A stretch of 64,000 nucleotides of DNA, taken from Haliea sp. (GTDB taxonomy: Bacteria > Pseudomonadota > Gammaproteobacteria > Pseudomonadales > Halieaceae). The stretch lies in contig JADJAL010000015.1 in the NCBI GenBank assembly GCA_016704305.1, forward strand, positions 75,942 through 139,941. The letters are read 5' to 3'. Below are positions 16,232 through 25,515 of this stretch, in pieces. A program made the translations under genes and the position numbers. A model generated the notes under the pieces. That model searched no databases and was not told the DNA's origin. It saw only the letters and a list, made by a program, of their open reading frames with translations. Position 1 is the first letter of the stretch, and every line of letters starts with the position of its first letter.

Positions 16232-18889
16232 ATGGGAAAATCACTGGTTATCGTGGAGTCACCGGCAAAGGCCAAGACTATCAACAAGTATCTTGGGCCG
16301 AACTTCATCGTAAAATCGAGCATCGGGCACATCCGGGACCTGCCGACATCCGGTGACGGCAATAGCACAGCCGATCCAAAGGAGAGGGCTGCACAGGCCG
16401 CTCGCACGCGCAAAATGGATCCGCAGAAAAAAGCGACATACAAGAAACAAAACGCGCGGCAGCAACTTGTGCGCAGGATGGGCATCGACCCGGAGAGTGG
16501 CTGGGCCGCGACCTACCAGATACTGCCTGGCAAGGAGAAAGTCGTCAGTGAGTTGTCCAAACTGGCCGCTAATTCCGATGCCATCTACCTCGCGACCGAC
16601 TTGGACCGCGAGGGTGAGGCCATTGCCTGGCACTTGAAAGAAGCGATCGGTGGCGATCCTGCCCGCTATCAGCGGGTGGTCTTCAACGAGATTACCAAAA
16701 AGGCAATCACCGAGGCATTCGAGCATCCCTCGAAACTGGATATGAACCGCGTGAATGCGCAGCAGGCGCGTCGCTTTTTGGACCGGGTGGTGGGCTTCAT
16801 GGTGTCGCCCCTGCTGTGGTCCAAGGTGGCCAGGGGTTTGTCCGCCGGACGCGTCCAGTCAGTCGCTGTGCGCTTGATCGTTGAGCGCGAGCGTGAGATA
16901 CGCGCCTTCGTGCCCGAGGAGTACTGGGAAATTCATGCCGATCTCGCCACGACAAAGGGCGAGGAAATCCGTTTCCAGGTACGCAAGCACAACGGTGAAG
17001 AGTTTCGCCCGGGCGAGGAAGCGGTAGCGCAGGCCGCCGTCGCTGCACTGAAAAAATTGCCGTATGTCGTCAGCAAGCGGGAGGACAAGCCGACACGTTC
17101 CAGGGCGCCGGCGCCGTTCATCACTTCCACGTTGCAGCAGGCGGCCAGCACCCGGCTAGGCTTTAGCGTGAAAAAAACCATGATGATGGCGCAGCGGCTG
17201 TACGAGGCCGGTTACATCACCTACATGCGCACGGACTCGACCAACCTGAGCGCGGATGCCGTGGAGGCTTGCCGCGCCTATATCGCGGCCAGCTACCCGC
17301 CGCAGTACCTGCCTGAGCAGCCGCGGGTTTTCTCCTCGAAAGAAGGTGCACAGGAGGCCCACGAGGCTATCCGTCCTTCAGACGTGAATGTGCCCCACTC
17401 AGCCTTGAATGGCATGGAGCGCGATGCCGAACGTCTCTATGAACTTATCTGGCGCCAGTTTGTGGCCGGGCAAATGCCCGATGCCGAGTATACATCTACA
17501 GTCGTAACCACGACGGCGGGCGATTATGAACTCAATGCCAAGGGGCGCATCATTCGTTTTGACGGCTATACCCGTGTCCTGATGGCTGCCGGACGCAAGA
17601 ATGAGGATGCTGTCCTGCCCGATGTGCAACAAGGCGAGGCGCTCAAGTTGCTCAAACTCGACCCGGCTCAGCACTTCACCAAGCCTGCGTCCCGTTACGG
17701 TGAAGCGAGCCTGGTGCGTGAATTGGAGAAACGCGGCATCGGACGGCCATCGACCTACGCGTCCATTATTTCCACGATCCAGGAACGCGGCTATGTCCGG
17801 CTGGAGAACAAACGCTTCTACGCCGAGAAGATGGGCGATATCGTCACCCAGCGTTTGCAGGCCAGCTTCACAGAACTGCTGGACTACGGCTTCACGGCCT
17901 CCATGGAAAAGCACCTCGACGAGGTCGCCCAGGGCCAGCTGGAATGGCACCAGTTGCTGGACAATTTCTACGCGGAGTTCAGCACGCTGCTGGAAAAGGC
18001 CGAAGAGGCGGAGCCCGCCGGAATGCAGCCAAACCAGCCGACCATGACGGACATCCCGTGCAGCACCTGCGGTCGACCGATGCAGGTGCGAACCGCGAGC
18101 ACCGGTGTGTTTCTCGGTTGTTCCGGCTACGCGTTACCGCCCAAGGAGCGCTGCAAGAACACCATCAACCTGACGGCGGGTGACGAGGCGATCATGGAGG
18201 ACGCTGACGATGAAGCGGAATCACGCCTGTTGCGGAGCAAGCACCGCTGTAGCTTGTGCAACACTGCCATGGACAGTTACCTGATTGATGAACGTCGCAA
18301 ACTGCACGTGTGTGGCAACAACCCTGATTGTCCCGGCTTCGAAGTGGAGGAGGGCAAGTTCAAGATCAAGGGCTACGATGGCCCCACGTTGGAATGCGAC
18401 AAATGCGGCGCACAAATGCAGCTGAAAAACGGCCGCTTCGGCAAATATTTCGGCTGCACGGCGCCTGAATGCAAAAACACCCGCAAGCTATTGCGCGGAG
18501 GCGAGGCAGCCCCGCCAAAAATGGACCCGGTGCCCATGCCGGAGCTGCAATGTCAGAAGGTCGATGACCATTATATATTGCGCGATGGAGCTGCCGGATT
18601 GTTTCTTGCCGCCAGTCAATTTCCCCGCAATCGCGAAACACGTGCGCCACTGGTAAGCGAGCTGGTCGCGCACAAGAGCGAGATTGATCCCAAGTACAGC
18701 TTTTTGTTTAGCGCACCCGCCAAGGACGATGACGGCAATCCGGCGCAGGTACGCTTCAGTCGCAAGACGAAAGAGCAGTACGTTATGACAGAGGTTGACG
18801 GCAAGGCCACTGGTTGGAAGGCGTTTTACAACAAGGGCAAGTGGAAAGTGGAGCATGCCACTGTCCAGCGCGCCGCTAAAAAGGCCTGA
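16232..18889 (+). CDS. topA: DNA topoisomerase I
   Basis: Type IA topoisomerase that relaxes negative supercoils; 885 aa from ATG 16232, preceded by AAGGAG. Seen: Toprim domain MGKSLVIVESPAKAKTI with the catalytic Glu and the metal-binding ATDLDREGEAIAW, the cleavage/strand-passage core with the active-site Tyr in GYITYMRTDSTNL, RHFT-like AQHFTKPASRYGEASLV, EKRGIGRPSTYASI, and C-terminal zinc ribbons (CSTCGRPM, CSLCNTAM, CDKCGAQM, each with downstream Cys pairs). Length and domain order are normal for a gammaproteobacterial TopA. Reading frame intact throughout. Confidence 0.97.
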   Translation: MGKSLVIVESPAKAKTINKYLGPNFIVKSSIGHIRDLPTSGDGNSTADPKERAAQAARTRKMDPQKKATYKKQNARQQLVRRMGIDPESGWAATYQILPGKEKVVSELSKLAANSDAIYLATDLDREGEAIAWHLKEAIGGDPARYQRVVFNEITKKAITEAFEHPSKLDMNRVNAQQARRFLDRVVGFMVSPLLWSKVARGLSAGRVQSVAVRLIVEREREIRAFVPEEYWEIHADLATTKGEEIRFQVRKHNGEEFRPGEEAVAQAAVAALKKLPYVVSKREDKPTRSRAPAPFITSTLQQAASTRLGFSVKKTMMMAQRLYEAGYITYMRTDSTNLSADAVEACRAYIAASYPPQYLPEQPRVFSSKEGAQEAHEAIRPSDVNVPHSALNGMERDAERLYELIWRQFVAGQMPDAEYTSTVVTTTAGDYELNAKGRIIRFDGYTRVLMAAGRKNEDAVLPDVQQGEALKLLKLDPAQHFTKPASRYGEASLVRELEKRGIGRPSTYASIISTIQERGYVRLENKRFYAEKMGDIVTQRLQASFTELLDYGFTASMEKHLDEVAQGQLEWHQLLDNFYAEFSTLLEKAEEAEPAGMQPNQPTMTDIPCSTCGRPMQVRTASTGVFLGCSGYALPPKERCKNTINLTAGDEAIMEDADDEAESRLLRSKHRCSLCNTAMDSYLIDERRKLHVCGNNPDCPGFEVEEGKFKIKGYDGPTLECDKCGAQMQLKNGRFGKYFGCTAPECKNTRKLLRGGEAAPPKMDPVPMPELQCQKVDDHYILRDGAAGLFLAASQFPRNRETRAPLVSELVAHKSEIDPKYSFLFSAPAKDDDGNPAQVRFSRKTKEQYVMTEVDGKATGWKAFYNKGKWKVEHATVQRAAKKA

Positions 18890-19006
18890 TTTTTATCCAT
18901 ACGTAAACCACGGGACTTGTATCGCAATTCCGTGATAGAGATTGGTCGCACCCCTGCACCCGCTGTTAAAGTGCAGAGGTGCGATAATGTACAAGAGGTC
19001 AAGTGA

Positions 19007-19261
19007 GTGGCGACATCCCTGTTGGAAATTGTTGATCGAGGTGAGGGGGAAATTGTGTTGCAGCGGGTGGACAGGGATGCAGAGCCCTTGTTAACGATCA
19101 GTTTTTCCGCGGAGGCACTGCTTTACATCAGGGACAATGCGGTTGAAGTTGCCAAAGCGATGATCCAGGCTGCAATCCATGCTGCAGTGGTCATTTCCGA
19201 GCGAGGAGACGGCGATGTGGAAGAGCCGGTAGGTGCGAGCACGCTGCGCGTTCTGCACTAG
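19007..19261 (+). CDS. Small conserved protein between topA and lexA
   Basis: 84 aa, GTG start (19007; GTG 19003 is out of frame), with AAGAGG upstream. Seen: LLEIVDRGEGEIVLQRVD...LLTISFSAEALLYIRD, a helix VAKAMIQAAIHAAVVI and an acidic end. No signal peptide or membrane segment. Pseudomonads carry, as I recall, a similar small uncharacterised gene at this place, so it is probably real. It overlaps the convergent lexA by 4 bp. Not SulA: it lacks the hydrophobic C-terminal pattern and no LexA box precedes it. Confidence 0.75.
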   Translation: MATSLLEIVDRGEGEIVLQRVDRDAEPLLTISFSAEALLYIRDNAVEVAKAMIQAAIHAAVVISERGDGDVEEPVGASTLRVLH

Positions 19262-19860
19262 ATACCTCGACGCAACACCCCCACACTCAGGCCTTCGATT
19301 GCGAACGCCTGTTCCCGCAAGTCGACGATGATCGGCTGGTAGTCCTTGTTTTCCGGCAACAGATGCAGCAGGTGTTTCTGGTTGGTCCGCTGCAGGCGTT
19401 TCACGGTGACGTCATTTTCAATACGCGCAACGATGATGTCGCCATTTTTGGCAACAGGTGTACTGTGCACCGCCAACAGGTCGCCGTCGAGAATTCCTAC
19501 TTCAATCATGCTGTCGCCCTGCACGGTGAGGAAGTAGTCTGCGCGGGGCTTGAAGAAATTTGCCGGAAGGTCACAGTAGTCCTCAATGTGCGCCTCGGCG
19601 AGGACCGGATTTCCGGCCGCAACCCGCCCAATGATGGGAATGCCCGAGCTTTCCGGCAGCCGTATCCCCCGGGATGCACCGGCAATCATTTCAATGGCGC
19701 CCTTGCGGGCAAGCGCTTTGAGATGCTCTTCGGCGGCGTTGGCTGACTTGAAACCGAGTTTCTGTGCAATGTCAGCGCGCGTGGGCGGGTAGCCGGTTTC
19801 GTCGATGTGCTGGCGCACGATGTCGAGTACCTGTTGTTGTCGCTGTGTAAGCTTTTCCAT
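19258..19860 (-). CDS. lexA: LexA repressor
   Basis: SOS master repressor, 200 aa from ATG 19860. Seen: N-terminal winged helix (LTQRQQQVLDIVRQHI, GYPPTRADIAQKLGF), autocleavage site VAAG (A82-G83), catalytic Ser117 in QGDSMIE and Lys154 in VTVKRL, and the family C-terminus. It represses DNA repair genes until RecA filaments trigger self-cleavage. Two operators lie in its own promoter, so it is autoregulated. mfd, uvrC and recR also lie in this window, but I found no paired LexA box at them. Confidence 0.97.
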   Translation of the reverse strand: MEKLTQRQQQVLDIVRQHIDETGYPPTRADIAQKLGFKSANAAEEHLKALARKGAIEMIAGASRGIRLPESSGIPIIGRVAAGNPVLAEAHIEDYCDLPANFFKPRADYFLTVQGDSMIEVGILDGDLLAVHSTPVAKNGDIIVARIENDVTVKRLQRTNQKHLLHLLPENKDYQPIIVDLREQAFAIEGLSVGVLRRGI

Positions 19861-19872
19861 CACTTCTGCGCT

Positions 19873-19888
19873 CTGTGGATTTATACAG
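19873..19888. promoter_or_regulatory. LexA box (proximal)
   Basis: CTGTGGATTTATACAG, a CTGT-N8-ACAG SOS box, 12 bp upstream of the lexA start codon. The A/T content of the centre is a little lower than in the distal box, so it may bind more weakly. Confidence 0.85.
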
Positions 19889-19891
19889 TTA

Positions 19892-19907
19892 CTGTAATTA
19901 TATACAG
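19892..19907. promoter_or_regulatory. LexA box (distal)
   Basis: CTGTAATTATATACAG, close to the gammaproteobacterial consensus. Only 3 bp separate it from the proximal box, so two LexA dimers could sit side by side. It contains the -10 hexamer of the lexA promoter. Confidence 0.92.
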
Positions 19908-19924
19908 CATCCCGGTATTTGCAA
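19897..19924 (-). promoter_or_regulatory. lexA promoter
   Basis: On the minus strand, TTGCAA (-35, 19919-19924), a 16-bp spacer and a perfect TATAAT (-10, 19897-19902). The -10 is embedded in the distal LexA box, so LexA binding would block RNA polymerase directly. This is how autoregulation is built in other SOS promoters. Confidence 0.75.
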
Positions 19925-20128
19925 TCACGGCGAAGCCCCGTCACTACACAAACCGCTGGAAGCGAGCGCCGCTTGCACCGCCGATGTACTGGGCAGCAAC
20001 TGTGACTACAACATCAAAAAGTGAAAGAACGCGTTCGGGGACGCACGCGCTGATCAGGGACGGGGGCCTGAAAGGGTGGGTGGGCGAATCTGCCTGACAG
20101 GGACGTGCAGCGTCAGGCTGGTTGCTAG

Positions 20129-20350
20129 CTACGCTTGTGCCGGAAACGCCTGTTGTTTATAAGCTATGTAAGCAAGCAGTACAGCGGCTAACTCAATAGC
20201 TGCGATCAGGAAAATAGTCTCGGTGCTGAATATCGCTGCGAAGGCCGCGCCACTGGCGGCGGCGAAATTGAATGTCAGTCCCAGGTTCAGAACCGATATC
20301 GCGACCATGATGGTTAGCACGAGCACATTAAGCTGTTTAACGGCAACCAT
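20129..20350 (-). CDS. Small two-span membrane protein
   Basis: 73 aa, with a strong GAGGAGG site 9 bases before ATG. Two hydrophobic helices are visible (LVLTIMVAISVLNLGLTFNFA and IFLIAAIELAAVLLAYIAY) joined by an Ala/Phe/Thr-rich loop. No family recognised. It stands alone between lexA and the PQQ-dehydrogenase gene. The good ribosome site and clean hydropathy make it likely to be expressed. Confidence 0.65.
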   Translation of the reverse strand: MVAVKQLNVLVLTIMVAISVLNLGLTFNFAAASGAAFAAIFSTETIFLIAAIELAAVLLAYIAYKQQAFPAQA

Positions 20351-20543
20351 TTTTTGCTGCCTCCTCTTTACGACACGAATCGAGCTTTTTTCGGACGCGA
20401 CAGGGTAACACTAACAGTAGGAACGGACTACACGCAAGGGTTGGGCAGCCTCGAAAAGCCACATGGCGGGGTGTTACACCGCGCCAACTTGCTTGCAACC
20501 CTCGTTACGCTGCCCGACTACAATGCGACCGCAACCCTGGGAA

Positions 20544-22750
20544 TCAGGGGGAAGCCCCTTTGGTTTGCGCGTTTTCCCGCAATGCTTGCCCGCGTTGCGC
20601 CTGCTGAATTACGTAAGCCCGGATGGCCTGGGCCTGTTCCGCACTGACATTATCAGCAAAAGATGCCATGCCGCGATCTTTGAGCAGCCCGCCGCGCACG
20701 ACGGCCTCCCAGCCCTTTTCATCCCACAGGTACGCTGACCCGCGCAGGTCCGGGATTAGCAGGCCTGATACGGCGTTCAGCCCGTGGCAACCCATGCAGA
20801 CGTCCTGGTAGGTGGCATGCCCGAGCGCGAGAGTCTCTGCGCTCGCTGTACTTTTTGGCGGGTTGAAAACAACAACGGGGTTCCACGACACCGCAGGCAG
20901 CGTTGCCTTTCCCCCGAGTTTGAACGTCAATACGCGACTGACATTCGGCAGGCTTTCAGCCTGTACGTACTCTCCGAACACCAATGCGAATGCGCCGCCC
21001 CAACCCACGTTGACAGAAACGTACTGCTCGCCATCCAGTTCATAGCTGATCGGCGGCGCTACCACGCCGGTTTGGGTCGCGAAATCCCACAGTTGCTCAC
21101 CGCTATCGGCGCGATAGGCGACCAGTTTGCCAGCGGCCGTACCCTGCAGGACCAGATTGCCCGCCGTGGCCAGCGTGCCGCCATTCCACGGACCCGGGTA
21201 TTCCACCCGCCATGCCTCCTGTTGCTTCACCGGGTCCCAGGCCAGCAGGCGACCCTTTACCAATGCGCCGATAGCGTCCCTTTCCGCCTGGTCGTCGGGC
21301 AGGCCGCCGATGACGCCGTCGGTACCGACATTGCTAACGCCGGGGTTGTACTGGAACTTGTCCGGCTGGCCGTACATGGCGGGAATGTCGAGCACGGGAA
21401 TATAGACCAGCCCGGTGAGTGGGCTATACGACATCGGGTGCCAGTTGTGCCCGCCCAGATAAGACGGGTACAGCAGGAAGGGCGCATCTTTATAGCGCGC
21501 CTCTGGCACTTCCACTGGCCGCCCGGTTTCCATGTCGACATGGGTTGCCCAGGTGATATTGATATAGTTGTTCGCCGACAGTAGTTCGCCGGTCTGTCGG
21601 TCAAGCACGTAGAAGAAACCGTTCTTTGGCGCCTGCATCAGGACCTTGCGCTTGACACCATCCAATGTGAGATCGGCGAGGATAATGCTTTGCGTCGCGG
21701 TGTAGTCCCAGCTCTCCCCAGGCGTGGTCTGGTAGTGCCAGACGTATTCCCCTGTTTCTGGCCGGACGGCAATGATCGATGACAGGAACAGGTTGTCGCC
21801 ACCACCGGGGGAGCGGATTTCCTGGTTCCACGGCGTGCCATTGCCAACACCGAAATAGAGCAGGTCCAGTTCCGGGTCATAGGCCATGGAGTCCCACACG
21901 GTGCCGCCACCGCCGCCGAGCTTCCACCACTCGCCGTTCCAGGTTTTTGCCGCCATTTTCAGTGCGTCGGTTTCGAATCCGAGGGATGGATCCCCCGGCA
22001 CCGTGTAGAAACGCCACGCGAGGGAGCCATCGGCGAAATTGTAGGCGCTGATGAAACCGCGCACCCCGAACTCCGCGCCGCCGTTGCCGATCAGGACCTT
22101 GTCCTTGACGACGCGTGGTGCTCCCGTGATCGTATAGGGCAGGGCAGGATCAAGGGTCGACACCTGCCATTTACCTCGCCGTTTTTGGCGTCCAGCGCGA
22201 ACAAGCGCCCGTCCAGCGAGCCGAAGAAGACCAGGCCTTTCCACACGGCGACCCCGCGATTGACCACGTCACAGCAGGTGTGCTTGGCCTTCTCTTTTGG
22301 CACTTTGGGGTCAAACATCCACAACTGCTTGCCCGTGCGCGCATCGAGCGCATGCACGATGCTCCAGGCAGACGTGGTGTACATCACGCCATCCACGACA
22401 ATCGACGTGGCTTCGATGCCACGCTCGGTTTCCAGGTCATATGACCACGCCAGTCCGAGCGCTGCGACGTTGTCCGCATTGATCTGTGCCGGCGGACTGA
22501 AGCGCTGCTCGCTGTACGTGCGCCCATAGGACATCCAGTTGCCCGGTTCCTCATCCGCCTGTTGCAGGCGTTGCGCGTTTACCGCTGCGACTGGAACGCG
22601 TTCCGTAGTGGCAGGGGCAGGCGTGTCGATGGATGGTGCTGTGGCGGCCGGCGCGACCGAGGGCGTAGTCACCTGGTCTGGCTGGTCACACGCGGTGAGT
22701 GCAAGGCTTATAACGGCGAGTAGGCTGAGCCGTGACAGGAACCTGGCCAT
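20544..22750 (-). CDS. PQQ-dependent quinohemoprotein alcohol dehydrogenase, lipoprotein form (apparent frameshift)
   Basis: Periplasmic alcohol dehydrogenase with an eight-bladed quinoprotein propeller and fused C-terminal cytochrome c; about 735 aa once the frame is repaired. Seen: signal peptide ending in lipobox LTAC with Asp at +2, the vicinal disulfide pair HTCCDVVNRG near PQQ, ALDAKNGE tryptophan-docking repeats, ESWDYTATQ, LGGHNWHPMSYSP, and CMGCH (heme c) near the end. Frames switch at 22170-22172, where one A (coding strand) is missing; adding it gives GEVKWQVSTLD. Electrons would pass from alcohol to PQQ, heme and the respiratory chain. No pqq biosynthesis genes are visible here. 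Confidence 0.9.
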
Positions 22751-22915
22751 GGTTGGGCCCTCAGAGAAATGTCGCGTAATGGAATACGATTGATGCCGCA
22801 GGATATAGCGTTTGTCGTTTGATGGGAATCAATGAGGTGGGCGCTACGGACGGGCGGTGATGCCGCAGGCCGCCTGGCGCGGCGCGAACAGTTTAACGGG
22901 TCCATTGACCGGACT

Positions 22916-22949
22916 AAAAGCGCCGGATGGAAGCAATTCCGTCCGGCGC
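22916..22949 (-). terminator. Rho-independent terminator of the LLM oxidoreductase gene
   Basis: On the minus strand, GCGCCGGA pairs with TCCGGCGC (8 bp), continued by GGAA/TTCC around a four-base loop, and followed by TTTT. It begins 11 bp after the stop of the gene ending at 22960 and separates it from the downstream dehydrogenase gene. Confidence 0.85.
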
Positions 22950-22959
22950 GATGCAAACG

Positions 22960-23976
22960 CTAAAGGGCAATCTCTGCCATCGCCCTCAACAAGTTGATGT
23001 CGCCGTTGATCAGCAGCGATGTCACAGGCGAGTTTTCCCAATCCTTCAGTTTTTCCTTGATGCGGTCGCGCGGTCCGGACAGCGAGATTTCGTCTGCAAA
23101 CTGATCGGGCACGGCCGCGATGGCTGCGTCGCGCTTGCCCTCGAAAAACAGCTTCTGAATGGTATCCGCCTCCTCTGGAAAGCCCATGCGTGCCATCAAC
23201 TCCTTGTGGAAATTGCGCTTGGCGGAGCCCATGCCGCCGATGTAAAACCCCAGCATGGCTTTGACGGGGTATAGCGCCTGTTCCATATCGTCATTGATAT
23301 TGACCATCACCAGCGGCGCGATTTCAAATCCGGGTTTCGCCGCGACCAGCTCGTCAGCGTAGACTTCCTGCCGATACGGTGAGTAGTACAGCGGCAACCA
23401 GCCATCGGCGATCTCTGCCGTTTGCGCGACGTTTTTCGGACCTTCCGCACCGATAAAAATCGGCACGTCCGCGCGCAGTGGATGCACAATAGATTTGAGT
23501 GGTTTGCCCATGTTCCAGGCGCCGGGGCCCTTGTAAGGCAGTGGGTAGAACTCGCCGTCATTGGTGACCGGCTCCTGTCGCGCCAACACCTTGCGGATAA
23601 TCTCCACGTACTCGCGCGTGCGGGTCACCGGTTTGCTGTAGGGCTGTCCGTACCAGCCTTCCACCACCTGCGGGCCGGACACGCCGAGGCCCAGGATCAT
23701 GCGCCCGCCGGAGAGGTGATCCAGCGCGAGCGTGGCCATCGCGCAGGCCGTGGGTGTACGCGCGGACAATTGGGCGACCGAGGTGCCGAGGCGCAGGGTT
23801 TTGGTGTGCGCGCCGATCCAGGACAGCGGGGTAAAGCAATCGTTGCCCCAGGATTCGGCCATCCACACCGAGTCGAAGCCGAGGCGTTCCGCCTCCTGCG
23901 CCATCTCCACGTGTGCGTTGCCGGGCGGCAGCGCGCCCCAGTACCCCAGTTGCAGGCCGAGTGAAAGTTTTGCCAT
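22960..23976 (-). CDS. LLM-class (luciferase-like) flavin or F420-dependent oxidoreductase
   Basis: 338 aa from ATG 23976, with AGGAGA upstream; the longer in-frame extension (to 24075) has no conserved sequence. Seen: LSLGLQLGYWGALPPGNAHVEMAQEAERLGFDSVWMAESWG, typical of F420-dependent LLM enzymes; LRLGTSVAQLSARTP; GGRMILGLGVSGPQVVEGWYGQP; and PIFIGAEGPKNVAQTAEIADGWLP. TIM-barrel fold complete. Sequence resembles the Rv3520c-type group usually described as F420-dependent; whether this organism makes F420 or the enzyme uses FMN cannot be told here. Divergent from moaC. Confidence 0.87.
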   Translation of the reverse strand: MAKLSLGLQLGYWGALPPGNAHVEMAQEAERLGFDSVWMAESWGNDCFTPLSWIGAHTKTLRLGTSVAQLSARTPTACAMATLALDHLSGGRMILGLGVSGPQVVEGWYGQPYSKPVTRTREYVEIIRKVLARQEPVTNDGEFYPLPYKGPGAWNMGKPLKSIVHPLRADVPIFIGAEGPKNVAQTAEIADGWLPLYYSPYRQEVYADELVAAKPGFEIAPLVMVNINDDMEQALYPVKAMLGFYIGGMGSAKRNFHKELMARMGFPEEADTIQKLFFEGKRDAAIAAVPDQFADEISLSGPRDRIKEKLKDWENSPVTSLLINGDINLLRAMAEIAL

Positions 23977-24153
23977 GATCTGTCTCCTGTTTTGGACGCG
24001 TAACTGTACGCCATCCCCAGCCCGGACAGTAAGTGCATTTTGGCCAATTTCGCTGTCCTCCAAGCTCAACTGCAAGGCTCAGCGGCATTTTCAATCCAGA
24101 GCTACATTCGATAGACTCTGCCGACTCGAATTTCGGCACGCGCGGAGCCCTCC

Positions 24154-24644
24154 ATGAGCCAACTCACCCACCTCGACGATCGCGGCGCAGCCCGCATGGT
24201 CGATATCGGCGACAAGGCGGTTACTGAGCGCATTGCGGTGGCCGCTGCCTCTGTCTCCATGCAACCGCACACCATGGCCCTGCTGGAGGCCGGCGCGCAC
24301 AAGAAGGGTGATGTCTTGGCGGTGGCGCGTATCGCCGGTATCCAGGCAGCGAAGAAATGCGCCGACCTGATCCCGCTCTGTCACCCGCTGCTGCTGACCT
24401 CCATTGAGATCAGTTTTGCGCTTGAACCCGAGCACAATCGGGTGGTGATTAATGCGCAGTGCAAGGTCTCGGGCAAAACGGGCGTGGAGATGGAGGCATT
24501 GACCGCCGCCACGATCGCGGCCTCACCATCTACGATATGTGCAAGGCGGTTGATCGCGGCATGGAGATCAACGGCGTCGCGCTGTTGCACAAGGAAGGCG
24601 GGAAGTCGGGCGACTGGCACCGCGAAACCGTGGAGCCGCGCTGA
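24154..24644 (+). CDS. moaC: Cyclic pyranopterin monophosphate synthase (apparent frameshift)
   Basis: Second step of molybdenum cofactor synthesis: makes cPMP from the MoaA product. Seen: LTHLDDRGAARMVDIGDKAVTERIA, AKKCADLIPLCHPLLLT (active-site His/Lys region), CKVSGKTGVEMEALTAA, then in another frame LTIYDMCKAVDRGMEI and HKEGGKSGDWHR. The break is at 24519-24521, where one G is missing (ATCGCGGCC should be ATCGCGGGCC, giving IAGLTIYDM). Repaired length is 163 aa, as expected. Its stop overlaps the moaD ATG (TGATG). Confidence 0.94.
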
Positions 24645-24898
24645 TGCTCAAGGTGCTGTTTTTCGCCCGCGTGCGCGAGCAATTGGGCTGCGCCGCGTTG
24701 GAGCTTCAGTGGCCCGAGCATGGCCTGGACCTCGACGGGCTGCAGGAACAATTGTGCCGAGAGCGCGGCGCGCGCTGGCGTGCAGTGCTGGCGCAGGACA
24801 ATATGGTTCGCGCCGTCAACCAGACCGTGGTCAGCGGGAACCGTGCGCTGCACAATGGGGACGAGATCGCCTTCTTCCCTCCAGTCACAGGTGGTTAA
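24644..24898 (+). CDS. moaD: Molybdopterin synthase small subunit
   Basis: 84-aa ubiquitin-like sulfur carrier. Seen: LKVLFFARVREQLG at the N-terminus, VNQTVVSGNRALHNGDEIAFFPPVTGG at the C-terminus. The terminal Gly-Gly is the site that is adenylated and converted to thiocarboxylate for sulfur transfer to cPMP. Works as a heterotetramer with MoaE, encoded next. Overlaps moaC by 1 bp, so moaCDE is an operon. MoaA, MoaB and MoeB are not in the window. Confidence 0.95.
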   Translation: MLKVLFFARVREQLGCAALELQWPEHGLDLDGLQEQLCRERGARWRAVLAQDNMVRAVNQTVVSGNRALHNGDEIAFFPPVTGG

Positions 24899-24899
24899 T

Positions 24900-25394
24900 G
24901 TGATCGACGGCAAGCGCCCGGAGCCCGTCATCACCGTCAAGGTGCAGGAAGCGGATTTCGACATCGCCCAGTTGCAATCAAAGCTGCTGGGGGGCGCGTG
25001 CGCGGAAGGTGCGATCACCACGTTTACAGGCTATGTGCGCCGCGACAACGAGGATCGACGGATAGACCAGTTGGCGCTGGAACACTACCCCGGCATGACT
25101 GAGCGAAGTATTACAGAGATAGCTGAACAGGCAGCAGAGCGCTGGCCGCTCCTTGCAGCCTATGTCGTACATCGCATCGGCAAGCTCGCCCCGGGTGAGC
25201 AGATTGTGTGGGTGGGCGTGGCATCAAAGCACCGCGAGGCTGCCTTTAGCGCCTGCGAGTTCATCATGGATTACCTGAAAACGCGGGCGCCATTCTGGAA
25301 GAAGGAAACTGCGTCGGGTACGGAGCACTGGGTGTCGGCTCGCGGCACGGATAGCGAGCGGGCGGCGCGCTGGCAGGACGGCGGCATTGAATAG
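24900..25394 (+). CDS. moaE: Molybdopterin synthase catalytic subunit
   Basis: 164 aa from GTG 24900, 1 bp after the moaD stop. Seen: ACAEGAITTFTGYVRRDN, LALEHYPGMTERSITEIAEQA, VHRIGKLAPGEQIVWVGVASKHREAAFSACEFIMDYLKTRAPFWKKE. The FWKKE lysines and the conserved Arg/Lys line the active site that dithiolates precursor Z. The C-terminus (about 15 residues) is longer than in E. coli. Completes the moaCDE operon. Confidence 0.95.
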   Translation: MIDGKRPEPVITVKVQEADFDIAQLQSKLLGGACAEGAITTFTGYVRRDNEDRRIDQLALEHYPGMTERSITEIAEQAAERWPLLAAYVVHRIGKLAPGEQIVWVGVASKHREAAFSACEFIMDYLKTRAPFWKKETASGTEHWVSARGTDSERAARWQDGGIE

Positions 25395-25515
25395 CCTGAA
25401 TAGGGGATGAAGCGCGCTGCCGGTTTGCGCTCCAATGCGCGCTGTAGTCTGTGCAACGCTGCGAGCGCCATGCAGCGGTAAATAACAATGCAGTTAAGCG
25501 GGAAGAGGTTTTGCA

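Noticed and set aside
19007..19261. SulA-type cell-division inhibitor beside lexA
   Set aside because: The protein does not resemble SulA and no LexA box precedes it.
23977..24153. Moco riboswitch upstream of moaC
   Set aside because: The 177-bp gap has no extended multi-stem structure or conserved Moco-motif sequence that I can recognise.
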